Of a stretch of DNA of 64,000 nucleotides, positions 37,184 to 45,754 are shown piece after piece. The position numbers and the translations under genes are program-made. Within the stretch, counting starts at the first letter, position 1; the number at the start of each line of letters is the position of its first letter. The notes beneath the pieces were generated by a model. The model was not told the origin of the DNA. It ran no database searches and saw only the letters and a list, made by a program, of their open reading frames with translations. The stretch comes from Herbaspirillum sp. RV1423 (GTDB taxonomy: Bacteria > Pseudomonadota > Gammaproteobacteria > Burkholderiales > Burkholderiaceae_D): positions 218,364 through 282,363 of the forward strand of contig NZ_CBXX010000003.1 in the NCBI RefSeq assembly GCF_000577615.1, given 5' to 3'.

Positions 37184-37480
37184 ATGCAGAAGCGATCAAT
37201 CCAGCGCGGCCGACCGGCCGGCGCCACCACTTTCGAGGCCGAACCGGCACAAGCCTTCGGCGCGGCGGTGCGCGCGCTGAGAACAGAGCAAGGGGTCGCC
37301 CAGGAGACGCTGGCCAACCTGGCCGACATCGAGCGCTCGCACATGGGCAAGATCGAGCGTGGCGAGCACATGCCTACGCTGGCGATCATCCTCAAGATCG
37401 CACGGGCGCTGGGTTGCAGTTCGGCTGACTTGATGACGGCGACAGAAAGCCGTCTGACGGCTTCCGAGCCAGAGCACTGA
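37184..37480 (+). CDS. XRE-family helix-turn-helix regulator
   Basis: A 98-residue protein with a Cro/C1-type domain (FGAAVRALRTEQGVAQETLANLADIERSHMGKIERGEHMPTLAIILKIARALG) at about residues 25-80. It is the only plus-strand gene in the ICE core outside the cargo. Such regulators control element excision and transfer in related elements. The ATG at 37184 lacks a good ribosome site; a TTG at 37169 is an alternative. Confidence 0.85.
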   Translation: MQKRSIQRGRPAGATTFEAEPAQAFGAAVRALRTEQGVAQETLANLADIERSHMGKIERGEHMPTLAIILKIARALGCSSADLMTATESRLTASEPEH

Positions 37481-37527
37481 CCATCAGGGAATGCCCCGCC
37501 ACAGTGGGCGGGGCGTCGGGGCGGCGA

Positions 37528-37836
37528 TCAGTCGCCCTTGCTGCGCGACCAGATCAGGTTGTGAGTGCTGTCCTCGCCTTCGATGAGGCGGGCGTAGACG
37601 GTAGCCGGGAACGAAGGGTCGTCCAGGCTCGCCGACAGGTAAGGCCGCTCGGCCTGGCTGATTTTTTTCCACGCTGCGCCGACTTCCAGCCCGTTGGCTG
37701 CCTGGATGCGGTAGTCAGGAGCGTTCTCGCTGGTCTTGTCGTTCTGGATGAACTTGAGCTTGACGTTGAGCGTCAAGGTGCGAAGCGTGCCGGTGAAGCC
37801 GTCTTTGTCTGCGGTGAAGGTGCCGATGTTAGCCAT
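37528..37836 (-). CDS. DUF736 family protein
   Basis: A 102-residue protein beginning MANIGTFTADKDGFTGTLRTLTLNVKLKF and ending in HNLIWSRSKGD, full-length DUF736. The family is a marker of ICE and plasmid cores in Proteobacteria; role unknown. AAAGGAAA lies upstream of the ATG at 37836. Confidence 0.88.
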   Translation of the reverse strand: MANIGTFTADKDGFTGTLRTLTLNVKLKFIQNDKTSENAPDYRIQAANGLEVGAAWKKISQAERPYLSASLDDPSFPATVYARLIEGEDSTHNLIWSRSKGD

Positions 37837-38455
37837 GATGAAGTTTCCTTTCGGGGTTGCAAGATCGCGCCCATCGCGTCCTTGTCGGTGATCCGCCCGG
37901 CGCGGGACGGGCTGGCCGCACCGCTGAGCGGCCGCAACAGCGTGGAGGACCGGGAGGCCCAAAGAATTTGCTGCGCGAGGAAGGTGCACAGCGCCGGGGA
38001 AATTGTTTGGGCCGGACGGTTGCAGCCATGAAGCCCGAGGCGCAAGCCGTGCTCTCGCCAGGATTCACGACAAGCCAAGGACGCAGGGGTCGAACTGGCC
38101 CGAATGGAACGATGGTCAACTCGGCATCCCCGCAAGCAGGCAGCGCCGGCATGCGCCTTGATGCCGGCAAGGCCTGGCCCGGAATGACTGGCGGGAACGC
38201 TCCCGGTATCAGACGGCAAAACGGGTTGAAGCGTGGCGTGGAATCTTCATGGCAAGGCTATGCGGCGTGTCGGTGAACCATCCTTCGTGATGCAAAGATG
38301 GCCAACCGTCAGCATCGTGGACGGCACGCATTTGCACAACCTGCGGCAGCAAGGTGCAGCGCACCCCAGCACCCGCCCATCGTGGCGAGTGCTCTATCTG
38401 GGTAAGTGCATCGCACGCGCAGGCCCGGCATGGGCCGGAGTGCCCGTCGATTCGA

Positions 38456-38485
38456 CGCCCCGCCACGACGGCGGGGCGCGTTTTT
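38456..38485 (+). terminator. Plus-strand intrinsic terminator 1
   Basis: A 9-bp G+C stem CGCCCCGCC/GGCGGGGCG with a 5-base loop is followed by CGTTTTTGG. Confidence 0.6.
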
Positions 38486-38516
38486 GGTTTTTGGGGTGGC
38501 TGGTCGGCTGTTAGAG

Positions 38517-38548
38517 CGGGCGCGGCACACTTGCCGCGCCCGATTTTT
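38517..38548 (+). terminator. Plus-strand intrinsic terminator 2
   Basis: An 11-bp stem CGGGCGCGGCA/TGCCGCGCCCG with a 4-base loop is followed by ATTTTTC. Confidence 0.65.
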
Positions 38549-38552
38549 CAAG

Positions 38553-38582
38553 AAAATACCCCGGCACGTTTCTGCGCCGGGG
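38553..38582 (-). terminator. Terminator of the large parB gene
   Basis: A 7-bp stem CCCCGGC/GCCGGGG is followed on the minus strand by TATTTTCTTG, 18 bases after the ParB stop. Confidence 0.6.
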
Positions 38583-38600
38583 CCATTTGTCGTTGCTACC

Positions 38601-40604
38601 TCACGCGGCCAGCGCTTCGGCCACTTCCTCCACCTCGGTGGCGGCATCCTGCGGGCTTTCCTGCTGCGCGTTGTGCTGCGCCGCGCTCGTGCTGTCCTCG
38701 CTCTTGAACATGGCAGGCATCCAGCCTGTTCCTTCTGCAAGCCGCTCGGCCTCGCTGGCAATGTCAGCCTTCTTGAGATTCGCCAATCGGGTGACGTGTT
38801 GCGGCGCGAACTGCTGCACCGCTTCCAGAATCACCGCCTTGGAGACGTGGGAGAAATACCCCTCGGCAGTCGGCCTCCACCATGCCCCCATGTCCAGCCC
38901 GACCGCCTGCGCCAGCACCTTGCCCGGCGCATCGTGTTCCCGCGAAGAAACTACATCCACGGTCGAAGCCACGCACACCGCCAGCAGCCGCACCAGTTCG
39001 TCCTGCGGCATTGCCAGCAGTCCGGCGAACAGTTCGGCGTCATCCTCCGGCAACTGCGCGCCCCATACTTGCTGTAGTTCCCGCAAGGCGACAGCGGCGG
39101 GCGATTGCGGCCAGTCCGGGGCGTAGCCTTCCAGTCTGTCCTGCGAGCGGACGCTGATGCCGATGGGCAGTTCCACCGCATAGCCGTCCTGCAAGACCCG
39201 CTGCACCATGCCATGCACCAGCGCGGCCAGCGATGCCTGCGGATTGCGCGCCAGCTCGATTTGCAGTGCCGCCGTGCGGTGGGCGCTCAAGCGGCGCGCC
39301 AGCTTTTCGGAGATTCCGGCTTTCTTTGGCTCTGGGCTGTCCTCGTCCTCGGCGTCTTCCGGGGCTATGCCGCTTTGCACCCTTGCCAGTGTCCGCAATG
39401 CCTTGGCTTCGGCATCGCGCAGCAGGCCGCGATGGATGACAGGTTCGCCTTGGCGGTCGAGCGTGACGACAACACCCGCAGCAGCGCGGACGGTCGGGCC
39501 ATAGGCCAGCAATTCAGCCTCCAGCGCCTCCAGTTGCTCCCCCACGCGGCGGCCTTCGTCGTCGAGCGCTTCGGCTTTTTCTTCATCCTCGGCATCGAGG
39601 GCGGCATTCAAGGCTTCCCCGATTTCCTGCACCTTGGCTTGCAGCTTGGCGATGCGCTTGGCCTCGCGGGTATTGGGCTTGCGCCGTTCCTTCGGGGCGC
39701 GCTGGAAGATTTGCAGGTGTGCATAGGTGGCGGCGGGCACGGCCTCCACCCACGCCCAGCCCTCGCGGCACACCTCGTCGGCAATGCCTGCCAGCTTGTC
39801 TTGCGCCAGTCGGTCGATCAATGCCGCATCGGTCAAGTAGATACCTTGGTCAGCATCCGCGAACAGGTCACGCCGGATGCCACCGCCTGCGGCCTCGTAG
39901 GCGTCCAGCCCGACGAAACGCACCAGCGGATGACGGTGGGCGTCGATTTCACGCTCGGTCAGCCGTTCGCGCAATGCGTTTGGGGCGCGCTGCCAGTTCG
40001 GCGCATCGTAGAACGCGGCTTCCTGCGCGGCGTGGTCGTCGGTGATTGCAAGCGCCATCAACTGGTCAAGGTTCAACGCATCGGCGCGGTAGTCGGCCAT
40101 CAAACGCGGCGAAACATTCGCCAGCTTCAAGCGCCGCTGCACCACCAAAGGCGTGACGCCAAAGTCTGCGGCAATATCCTCAATGGGGCGGCCTTCCGCG
40201 ATCAGGGCGGCGAATGCCTCGAACTGGTCGGCGGGGTGCATGGCTTCGCGCTGCACGTTCTCGGTCAGGCTGGCGGTACGCGCCGACGCATCGGCCACCA
40301 GCAGGCAAGGCACCGCGTAATCCTTCGCAATGCGCCGCTTCTTCGCCAGCAGCTTCAAGGCGGCAAAGCGGCGGCCACCGGCCACCACTTCGTAATGCTC
40401 GCCACCGCTGGCAAGAATCACGGTCAGGTTTTGCAGCAGGCCGACACGCAGAATGCTTGCAGCCAGTTCGGTGATGGAAGCGCCCAAGGTCTTGCGCACA
40501 TTGCGCTTGGACGGGCGCAGTTGCGACAGCGGCACCAGCAGCATGTTTTGTGACGGTGCAGCGGCTTCAAGGGCTTGGACTTCTTGAGTGGTAACGGTAT
40601 TCAT
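38601..40604 (-). CDS. Large ParB/RepB/Spo0J-type nuclease-domain protein
   Basis: A 667-residue protein. The N-terminal ParB-like domain is visible (LVPLSQLRPSKRNVRKTLGASITELAASI; GGEHYEVVAGGRRFAALKLL; TENVQREAMHPADQFEAFAAL), followed by the KorB/ParB helix-turn-helix (IEDIAADFGVTPLVVQRRLKL). Residues about 330-400 are a Glu-rich coiled coil. This long ParB type is standard in Tn4371-like cores and is distinct from the partition parB at 32.8 kb. AGGAG lies upstream of the ATG at 40604. Confidence 0.9.
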   Translation of the reverse strand: MNTVTTQEVQALEAAAPSQNMLLVPLSQLRPSKRNVRKTLGASITELAASILRVGLLQNLTVILASGGEHYEVVAGGRRFAALKLLAKKRRIAKDYAVPCLLVADASARTASLTENVQREAMHPADQFEAFAALIAEGRPIEDIAADFGVTPLVVQRRLKLANVSPRLMADYRADALNLDQLMALAITDDHAAQEAAFYDAPNWQRAPNALRERLTEREIDAHRHPLVRFVGLDAYEAAGGGIRRDLFADADQGIYLTDAALIDRLAQDKLAGIADEVCREGWAWVEAVPAATYAHLQIFQRAPKERRKPNTREAKRIAKLQAKVQEIGEALNAALDAEDEEKAEALDDEGRRVGEQLEALEAELLAYGPTVRAAAGVVVTLDRQGEPVIHRGLLRDAEAKALRTLARVQSGIAPEDAEDEDSPEPKKAGISEKLARRLSAHRTAALQIELARNPQASLAALVHGMVQRVLQDGYAVELPIGISVRSQDRLEGYAPDWPQSPAAVALRELQQVWGAQLPEDDAELFAGLLAMPQDELVRLLAVCVASTVDVVSSREHDAPGKVLAQAVGLDMGAWWRPTAEGYFSHVSKAVILEAVQQFAPQHVTRLANLKKADIASEAERLAEGTGWMPAMFKSEDSTSAAQHNAQQESPQDAATEVEEVAEALAA

Positions 40605-40692
40605 GGTGATAGCTCCTGTCCCCTGCGGGACGTTCAAGATTTGAAATAAATAGACAAGTGATCAAGGGGGCCAGCCCCTCGGGTTCGTTCGT

Positions 40693-41520
40693 TCAGGCCT
40701 TGAGCTGCTTCATGCCTTCGGCCAGCAGCCACAGGGCGCGATTGACCTTGACGTTCTGGTCGATGCCCTGAATGGGCCGTGTGCGTTGGCGGTGTCCGTT
40801 CGCACTGCGCCCCGTCAGCCCGCCTTGCGTCAGGTTCTCCTGCACGCGGTTGAAGGCGCTCCACAGGTCGGGCCGGTCATCGTCGCGGCGGCGCGGCATC
40901 AGCAATTGCGATTCGGTGATCGGCGCGGGCGTAGCCGGGTCGTCGTATTTGAGGGACAGCGCGGCATGGGCGAACACTTCGGCTTCGCCCCGGTCTAGCG
41001 TGATAGCCCGCATTTCGTCGCGCCGTTCGCGCACAAGGTCGAAGCCATCCAGCACGTCATACGCGCCTTCGATCACTTGGCCGACCACATCGCCTTTGTG
41101 CGGGATGCGCAGATCGGCCACGGTATCGCCGCACACCAATCCGTTTTTGCAGACGAAGCGGAACATGCCCGCCAGCATTTGATAGCTGCTGGTGCCATCG
41201 TGTGAATTCAGCAAAATGATTTCGTTGGCTTCCGTGCCGTTGATCTGGTCGGCATGGCGCAGCCGTACCATGTGCTTGGTGTGTTCGCGCTTGCCTTCGT
41301 CGCGCACACGGGTCTGGCACACCATGAAGGGTTGAAATCCTTCCTTGCGCAGTTCAGACAGCACTGCGCCGGTCGGGATGTAGGCGTAGCGGTCGGAGCG
41401 GCTGGCGTGCTTGTCCTCGGCGAAGATGGACGGGGCTACGGTGCGAATCTGGTCATCCGATAGCGGGTGATCGGCGCGTAGTACGGGGGAACGGGATGCG
41501 AAGCGGGTAGCAAGTTGCAT
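40693..41520 (-). CDS. DUF932 family protein
   Basis: A 275-residue DUF932 protein (also called YfjQ/phage-plasmid-like). Typical segments are YAYIPTGAVLSELRKEGFQPFMVCQTRVRD, INGTEANEIILLNSHDGTSSYQMLAGMFRFVCKNGLVCG and the Arg-rich end GRSANGHRQRTRPIQGIDQNVKVNRALW. It is a common ICE and plasmid core gene of unknown role, in line with ParB and radC. Confidence 0.88.
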   Translation of the reverse strand: MQLATRFASRSPVLRADHPLSDDQIRTVAPSIFAEDKHASRSDRYAYIPTGAVLSELRKEGFQPFMVCQTRVRDEGKREHTKHMVRLRHADQINGTEANEIILLNSHDGTSSYQMLAGMFRFVCKNGLVCGDTVADLRIPHKGDVVGQVIEGAYDVLDGFDLVRERRDEMRAITLDRGEAEVFAHAALSLKYDDPATPAPITESQLLMPRRRDDDRPDLWSAFNRVQENLTQGGLTGRSANGHRQRTRPIQGIDQNVKVNRALWLLAEGMKQLKA

Positions 41521-42034
41521 GATCTTTCTCCAAAAAATGCTGCTGTGGTTTCAAAGCTAACCGGATTCCAAGATTCGGAGCCCGTTGTGGCTTCGGTTGG
41601 TTCGGCGCAGAGACCTGGGCCGGTCCCTGTTTGCCGCCGTCTTTCCTGAGTTCATCGCCCGCGAAAAACCGGGCCTGCGAGGGACTGGCTGTCAAGGAAG
41701 CAAGCGCAGGGTTGGTGCGGCCCGCAGCCAACGGCGAGGACTCGGCCCTGCGCGCCTTGACGGCCAGGCACCGCGGGCTACGGTCGCGGGAAAAAGCGAT
41801 GAACTTGGGGAAAGACGAATAGCGGCCGATGGGCCAGGAGATGCGCTGAAACCAACGCCGCGCGGCGAGCGCCCCTGCGTGCCGGCGGCGCGCCTAGCTG
41901 GATAGCTGTTGGCCGATCAGGTGCAACCTGTTCGGCGGCATTGCAGGGGCGCCAAGCGAAGTGCGGCGGGGATGGGCTGACCAGCCGATCCCCTGGAGGG
42001 CAAGCGCAGCGCGCAGCGGTATTGCGGACGAAGC
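41521..42034. other. Gene-free region between DUF932 and radC
   Basis: About 510 bp, high in G+C. No frame shows protein-like features, and no promoter could be assigned. It probably contains the upstream region of DUF932. Confidence 0.4.
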
Positions 42035-42055
42035 AAAAAAGGGGGCGATGCCCCC
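42035..42055 (-). terminator. Intrinsic terminator of radC
   Basis: GGGGGC-GAT-GCCCCC hairpin followed on the minus strand by TTTTTT, five bases after the radC stop. Confidence 0.8.
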
Positions 42056-42060
42056 TCGGG

Positions 42061-42567
42061 CTACAGCATCCCGCGTTCGGCGAAACTCATGACCTCGTTG
42101 CCCGCGACGATCAGGTGATCCAACACCCGCACGTCCACCAGCAACAACGCGGTTTTGAGGGTCTGCGTCAACACCTCGTCGGCCCGCGATGGTTCGGCGA
42201 CACCCGATGGATGGTTATGGCAAAAAATCGCCGCTGCGGCGTTGAACGCCAGTGATTCCTTGACCACCTCGCGCGGATACACCGATGCCTGGCTCACCGT
42301 GCCCCGGAACAGCTCGACGTATTCGATCAGGCGGTTCTGCGCGTCGAGCATCAGCACTGCGAACACCTCGTGCTCCAAACCACCCAGCTTTACGCGCAGG
42401 AAGTCACGCACCGTCTGCGACGAAGACAGCACTTCACGCCCACGCAGTTGCACACCCAGCAAGCGCTGTGCGGCTTGCAACACCTCGTCGGCGTTTGCCG
42501 GACGGTAGTCGCCCGTGATATCGCGAACGAGAAGAGAAGAATCGAGGGAAAGAGATAGCTGCGACAT
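42061..42567 (-). CDS. radC: RadC-family JAMM/MPN-domain protein
   Basis: A 168-residue JAMM-domain protein. The metal-binding motif is HNHPSGVAEPSRAD (HxH-x-D), with the upstream Glu in VELFRGTVSQASVYPREV. The N-terminal helix-hairpin-helix part of chromosomal RadC is short, as usual for the mobile-element class. A role in recombination has been proposed for the family but is not proven. It marks the border between ICE core and the defence-type cargo. Confidence 0.9.
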   Translation of the reverse strand: MSQLSLSLDSSLLVRDITGDYRPANADEVLQAAQRLLGVQLRGREVLSSSQTVRDFLRVKLGGLEHEVFAVLMLDAQNRLIEYVELFRGTVSQASVYPREVVKESLAFNAAAAIFCHNHPSGVAEPSRADEVLTQTLKTALLLVDVRVLDHLIVAGNEVMSFAERGML

Positions 42568-42984
42568 GGTCTGCTCCGGTCTGTAGCGGGCGGAATTGCC
42601 CGAGACCGGCCCCGGCACGCTGCAGCGCAGTTGTCAGGGTTCGCAGACGACCGTCAGGACGCAAGCGCACACCGTGCGCGCAGACCTTGACAGCGAGAAC
42701 CGCGTGGTACGTTGAAGGGAACAGCAAGTCCACCCCACCACACTCCATTGCCCTTGGGCAAGCGCAGCGCGCAGGCCGGGAGCGCAGGGACGGCCGGAGG
42801 CATCAGGGATCAAAGCCGCATGGCCGCGACTCGGCACGAGGCGCGGGGCAACGCCCGCGAGCCCGACGGCGGCACGCCGGGATGCCACGCTATTGGCGTT
42901 CCTAAACAGACGGTTGAAACGATTGCGCTGTGGGCTGGCACCAAGACGAAATCAATGCCAAAGACGTCCGAAATAAAACTACAA
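42568..42984. other. Divergent region between radC and the defence operon, proximal part
   Basis: About 420 bp without a supported gene. It must include the radC promoter. The A+T content rises sharply after 42890 towards the defence operon promoter, which suggests different ancestry of that DNA. Confidence 0.4.
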
Positions 42985-43056
42985 TTTTCGGACAAGACTC
43001 TTGCTCAATGTCCGAAAAAGATATATAAATATCGGACAGGAGAAATGATGTCCGAA
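42985..43056 (+). promoter_or_regulatory. Promoter and AbiEi-type operators of the defence operon
   Basis: Promoter: -35 TTGCTC (43001-43006), 17-bp spacer, -10 TATAAA (43024-43029). Operators: a perfect 10-bp inverted repeat TTTTCGGACA (42985-42994) and TGTCCGAAAA (43009-43018), then ATCGGACA (43031-43038) and TGTCCGAA (43049-43056), the last one over the start codon. AbiEi proteins bind inverted repeats at their own promoters, so negative autoregulation is expected. Confidence 0.75.
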
Positions 43057-43767
43057 CTCAAATCCCACATCTCTGCCCTGATCGAAGAGGCCGAACCCGG
43101 ACAAGTTTGGGTACCAACCGACTTTGCTCATTTGGGCAGCCGTGATGCCATCGACAAGACCCTGCAGCGCATGGTGCGGGCGGGAGAGTTGCGTCGCATC
43201 GACAGAGGCCTATATGACAGGCCCAAACTCAACAGCCTGACCAAGCGTCCCACAACCCCGGACTACCGCGCGGTGGCGGAAGCCATTGCCCGTCGGGATC
43301 AACTTCGCCTGCTGGTAGACGGCATGACCGCCGCCAATGACCTCGGCCTGACCGACGCCGTACCCGCTCGCGTCACCATTCATACCGACACCCGCCGCCG
43401 TGCGGTTCAACTCGACAAGCTCACCATCGAGTTCAAGCAAACGGCGCCCAGCCGTCTCTACTGGGCGGGACGTCCGGCCATGCGCATCGTACAGGCGCTG
43501 CACTGGTTGAAAGACACATTGACTTCGGAGCGCGCTCCTGTCCTGAGCAAGCTGACCAAAGTGCTGGCCGACCCTGTACACGGTGCCGCGATCCGCCAGG
43601 ATCTGCTCGATGGTTTCAACGTGTTGCCGGCGTGGATGCAAAGTTTGGTCCGTGAACTCCCTGGATGTGATCCGCAAGCTGCATCGACCGCGACACGCCA
43701 ATCATCCGGTGCCGAAAAATCCCCGTCTGTGCGCCGCCGCTCGGCCAAACACGTGGAGGCCAGTTGA
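43048..43767 (+). CDS. AbiEi-type (DUF6088) antitoxin/regulator
   Basis: A 239-residue protein of the DUF6088/AbiEi family. Residues 1-75 form a winged helix-turn-helix (HISALIEEAEPGQVWVPTDFAHLGSRDAIDKTLQRMVRAGELRRIDRGLYDRP). The middle domain (LLVDGMTAANDLGLTDAVPARVTIHTDTRRRAV) is the AbiEi-type part. In type IV toxin-antitoxin pairs it represses the operon and counters AbiEii. ATG 43048 has AGGAG six bases upstream; the ATG at 43045 is too close. Its operator repeats overlap the start codon. Confidence 0.85.
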   Translation: MSELKSHISALIEEAEPGQVWVPTDFAHLGSRDAIDKTLQRMVRAGELRRIDRGLYDRPKLNSLTKRPTTPDYRAVAEAIARRDQLRLLVDGMTAANDLGLTDAVPARVTIHTDTRRRAVQLDKLTIEFKQTAPSRLYWAGRPAMRIVQALHWLKDTLTSERAPVLSKLTKVLADPVHGAAIRQDLLDGFNVLPAWMQSLVRELPGCDPQAASTATRQSSGAEKSPSVRRRSAKHVEAS

Positions 43768-44843
43768 ATCCAGCATTCCATACTGTCATTGCCGCCAGCG
43801 ATGCCGAACGGCGAGACTTATTTCTCGGTGCTGCGGCCCGCCTCGGTACAGCGGTCCAGAACGTCGAAAAGGATTTCTGGGTCTGCTGGACACTGGATGC
43901 ACTGTTCAACGGTCTGGAGGTCGGTGGCCCCCGCCTGCTGTTCAAGGGCGGCACCTCGCTCTCCAAGGCCTTCGGCCTGATCTCCCGTTTTTCCGAAGAC
44001 ATTGACATCACGGTGTTCCGTGATGATTTGGGACAGGGGGCCGAGGTTGCCGACCTTGATGCGCTGAGCGGGAAAAAGCGCCGTGCACGTCTCGAAGCCA
44101 TCCGCGATGCATGCCAGGCTTATATCGCGGGACCGTTGACAGCGCAGTTCACTCACCTCGCGACATCTGTCATCCCCGAGGACCGTTTTCGGCTGGAGCC
44201 CGACCCCGACGATAAGGATGGTCAGAGCCTGTTGTTCTGGTATCCCGCAGTCACGGCCACCACCGGCGACTACATCCGCTCAGCCGTCAAGATTGAGGCG
44301 GGTGCCAAATCGGCGCTCGATCCGCATGTCGCGGCCTCCGTCACGCCGTATGTGACAAAGGATCTGCCCGATCTGGACTTGACCGTGACGAACGTGATCA
44401 CTGTGAAGCCTGAACGCACCTTCTGGGACAAGGTCATGATCTTGCACGGTCTACGGCAATGGCATGACCGTCGCGGCGAGCTACGGCACGGCGGGCAACG
44501 CGTCTCGCGTCACTACTATGACGTGCACCAACTGATGCAAGCGCCATTGGCGGCCGCATGGCAAAACGATCAAGCGCTGGCGATCGACTGCGCTCGCCAT
44601 GCAAGATTGTTCTTCGGCAGCGCCGATCTGGGGCTTGATATTGCAGTACCCGGCACGTTCACACTGACGCCGAGCGCCGCCATGCGAAATGCACTTGAAC
44701 GAGACTACGAAGCCATGGCCGGCATGGTCTTCGGCGAAATCCCACGGCTTGATGCCGTCCTGGACAGCGCAGAGCGCTTCGAGCAGATCGTCAATGGTGC
44801 TGGAATGGCCGCACTTACCACGAAAGGAGCGCAGCATCCATGA
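43764..44843 (+). CDS. AbiEii-type nucleotidyltransferase
   Basis: A 359-residue nucleotidyltransferase of the AbiEii/AbiGii toxin family. Motif I is KGGTSLSK (residues 61-68), the catalytic acids are in SEDIDITVF (Asp79, Asp81), and the later family motif KPERTFWDKVMILH is intact. The gene starts with TTG at 43764, GGAGG five bases upstream, overlapping the antitoxin stop. Relatives modify tRNA or GTP to halt growth. It is slightly longer than many AbiEii proteins, and its 3' end overlaps the next gene, unlike a stand-alone pair. Confidence 0.88.
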   Translation: MNPAFHTVIAASDAERRDLFLGAAARLGTAVQNVEKDFWVCWTLDALFNGLEVGGPRLLFKGGTSLSKAFGLISRFSEDIDITVFRDDLGQGAEVADLDALSGKKRRARLEAIRDACQAYIAGPLTAQFTHLATSVIPEDRFRLEPDPDDKDGQSLLFWYPAVTATTGDYIRSAVKIEAGAKSALDPHVAASVTPYVTKDLPDLDLTVTNVITVKPERTFWDKVMILHGLRQWHDRRGELRHGGQRVSRHYYDVHQLMQAPLAAAWQNDQALAIDCARHARLFFGSADLGLDIAVPGTFTLTPSAAMRNALERDYEAMAGMVFGEIPRLDAVLDSAERFEQIVNGAGMAALTTKGAQHP

Positions 44844-45754
44844 GCGATTACTTCAGTGACAGAGAGAACGGCCCTCGCGCCCGTACCGATCAGGTGATCT
44901 CACCTGCCGTGTGGGCGGGGCTGGTGGGGACGGTGCAGGCGCTGATCAATAGCGGGGCTTTTGGCCAGCGCTTTCCCGAGCGCTGCCCGGATGGTCAAGC
45001 GGTCTGTGGCAGCGATTCGGATGCGCTTGCAGCGTCCGTGGTTGCGGAAATGCCAGGCTTGACTTGGCCGTTGGAAACATCTCGCATGGAAGGTGAAGAA
45101 TTTTTCTCGCAGCGTCAGCCGTTTGCACCCGACACCATGCTGGTGCTGGATTTTGTGGAATTCGTGTATGCCGCCGTGGCACAACCGATCCTTGGCAAGC
45201 ATCACGACTATTTCAACCACCATCATTTGACGTTCGACCAAGCGGCCGGACAGGAAGAATTCCGCAAGACCGTCAACCGCATTTTTGCGCGCAACGGTGT
45301 GGCGTTCGAGATGCTGTCGACCGGCCGCATCGTGCGTGTTCTTCCTCCCGTGCTTGGCGACGATCTCAAGCGAATAACGTTTCGTAGCGGGGATCGCACG
45401 CTGGACAACATGCTGGAGGAATGCCGGACCAAATTTTCCGATCGCAATCCACTTGTGCGCCGCGAAGCGCTGGAACGCTTGTGGGATGCGTGGGAGCGGC
45501 TCAAGTCACTGGCGGACCCTGGCGATAAGAAGCGGTCGATCAAGATCATCCTTGATGCTGTGGCAGCAGAACCATCTTTGCGGTCACGGCTGGAAGCGGA
45601 AGCGATCGAACTGACAGCAATTGGCAATAGCCATCTCATCCGGCACTCAGAAGTCAACCAAGTCGCCGTCATTGATGTGGATCATGTCGATTATCTGTTC
45701 CATCGCCTGTTCGCGATGATTCAACTGATGCTGAGAAAAAAGGGGAACGTGTGA
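44840..45754 (+). CDS. Uncharacterised defence-operon protein 1 (304 aa)
   Basis: I cannot assign a named family. It starts MSDYFSDRENGPRARTDQVI. The N-terminal half has Trp-containing segments and FFSQRQPFAPDTMLVLDFVEFVYAAV. The C-terminal half is helical: FSDRNPLVRREALERLWDAWERLKSL, then SHLIRHSEVNQVAVIDVDHVDYLFHRLFAMIQLML. The last part resembles C-terminal segments of Abi/HEPN-type proteins (IRH-x-E... then a long helix), a tentative reading. It overlaps AbiEii by four bases and is itself overlapped by the next gene. Confidence 0.7.
   Translation: MSDYFSDRENGPRARTDQVISPAVWAGLVGTVQALINSGAFGQRFPERCPDGQAVCGSDSDALAASVVAEMPGLTWPLETSRMEGEEFFSQRQPFAPDTMLVLDFVEFVYAAVAQPILGKHHDYFNHHHLTFDQAAGQEEFRKTVNRIFARNGVAFEMLSTGRIVRVLPPVLGDDLKRITFRSGDRTLDNMLEECRTKFSDRNPLVRREALERLWDAWERLKSLADPGDKKRSIKIILDAVAAEPSLRSRLEAEAIELTAIGNSHLIRHSEVNQVAVIDVDHVDYLFHRLFAMIQLMLRKKGNV

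Larger units (their letters stand above)
37837..38558. other. Long gene-free region with two plus-strand terminators
   Basis: About 720 bp with no recognisable protein gene; open frames here have no family features. It ends in two strong plus-strand terminator hairpins (38456-38485 and 38517-38548) although no plus-strand gene precedes them, which suggests an untranslated plus-strand transcript. Confidence 0.4.

Noticed and set aside
37857..38276. 139-codon plus-strand frame upstream of the two plus-strand terminators
   Set aside because: Low-complexity Gly/Arg/Pro composition with no domain; kept only as part of a possible non-coding transcript.
39105..40553. 482-codon plus-strand frame opposite the large parB
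   Set aside because: Antisense shadow; ParB domains on the other strand are unambiguous.
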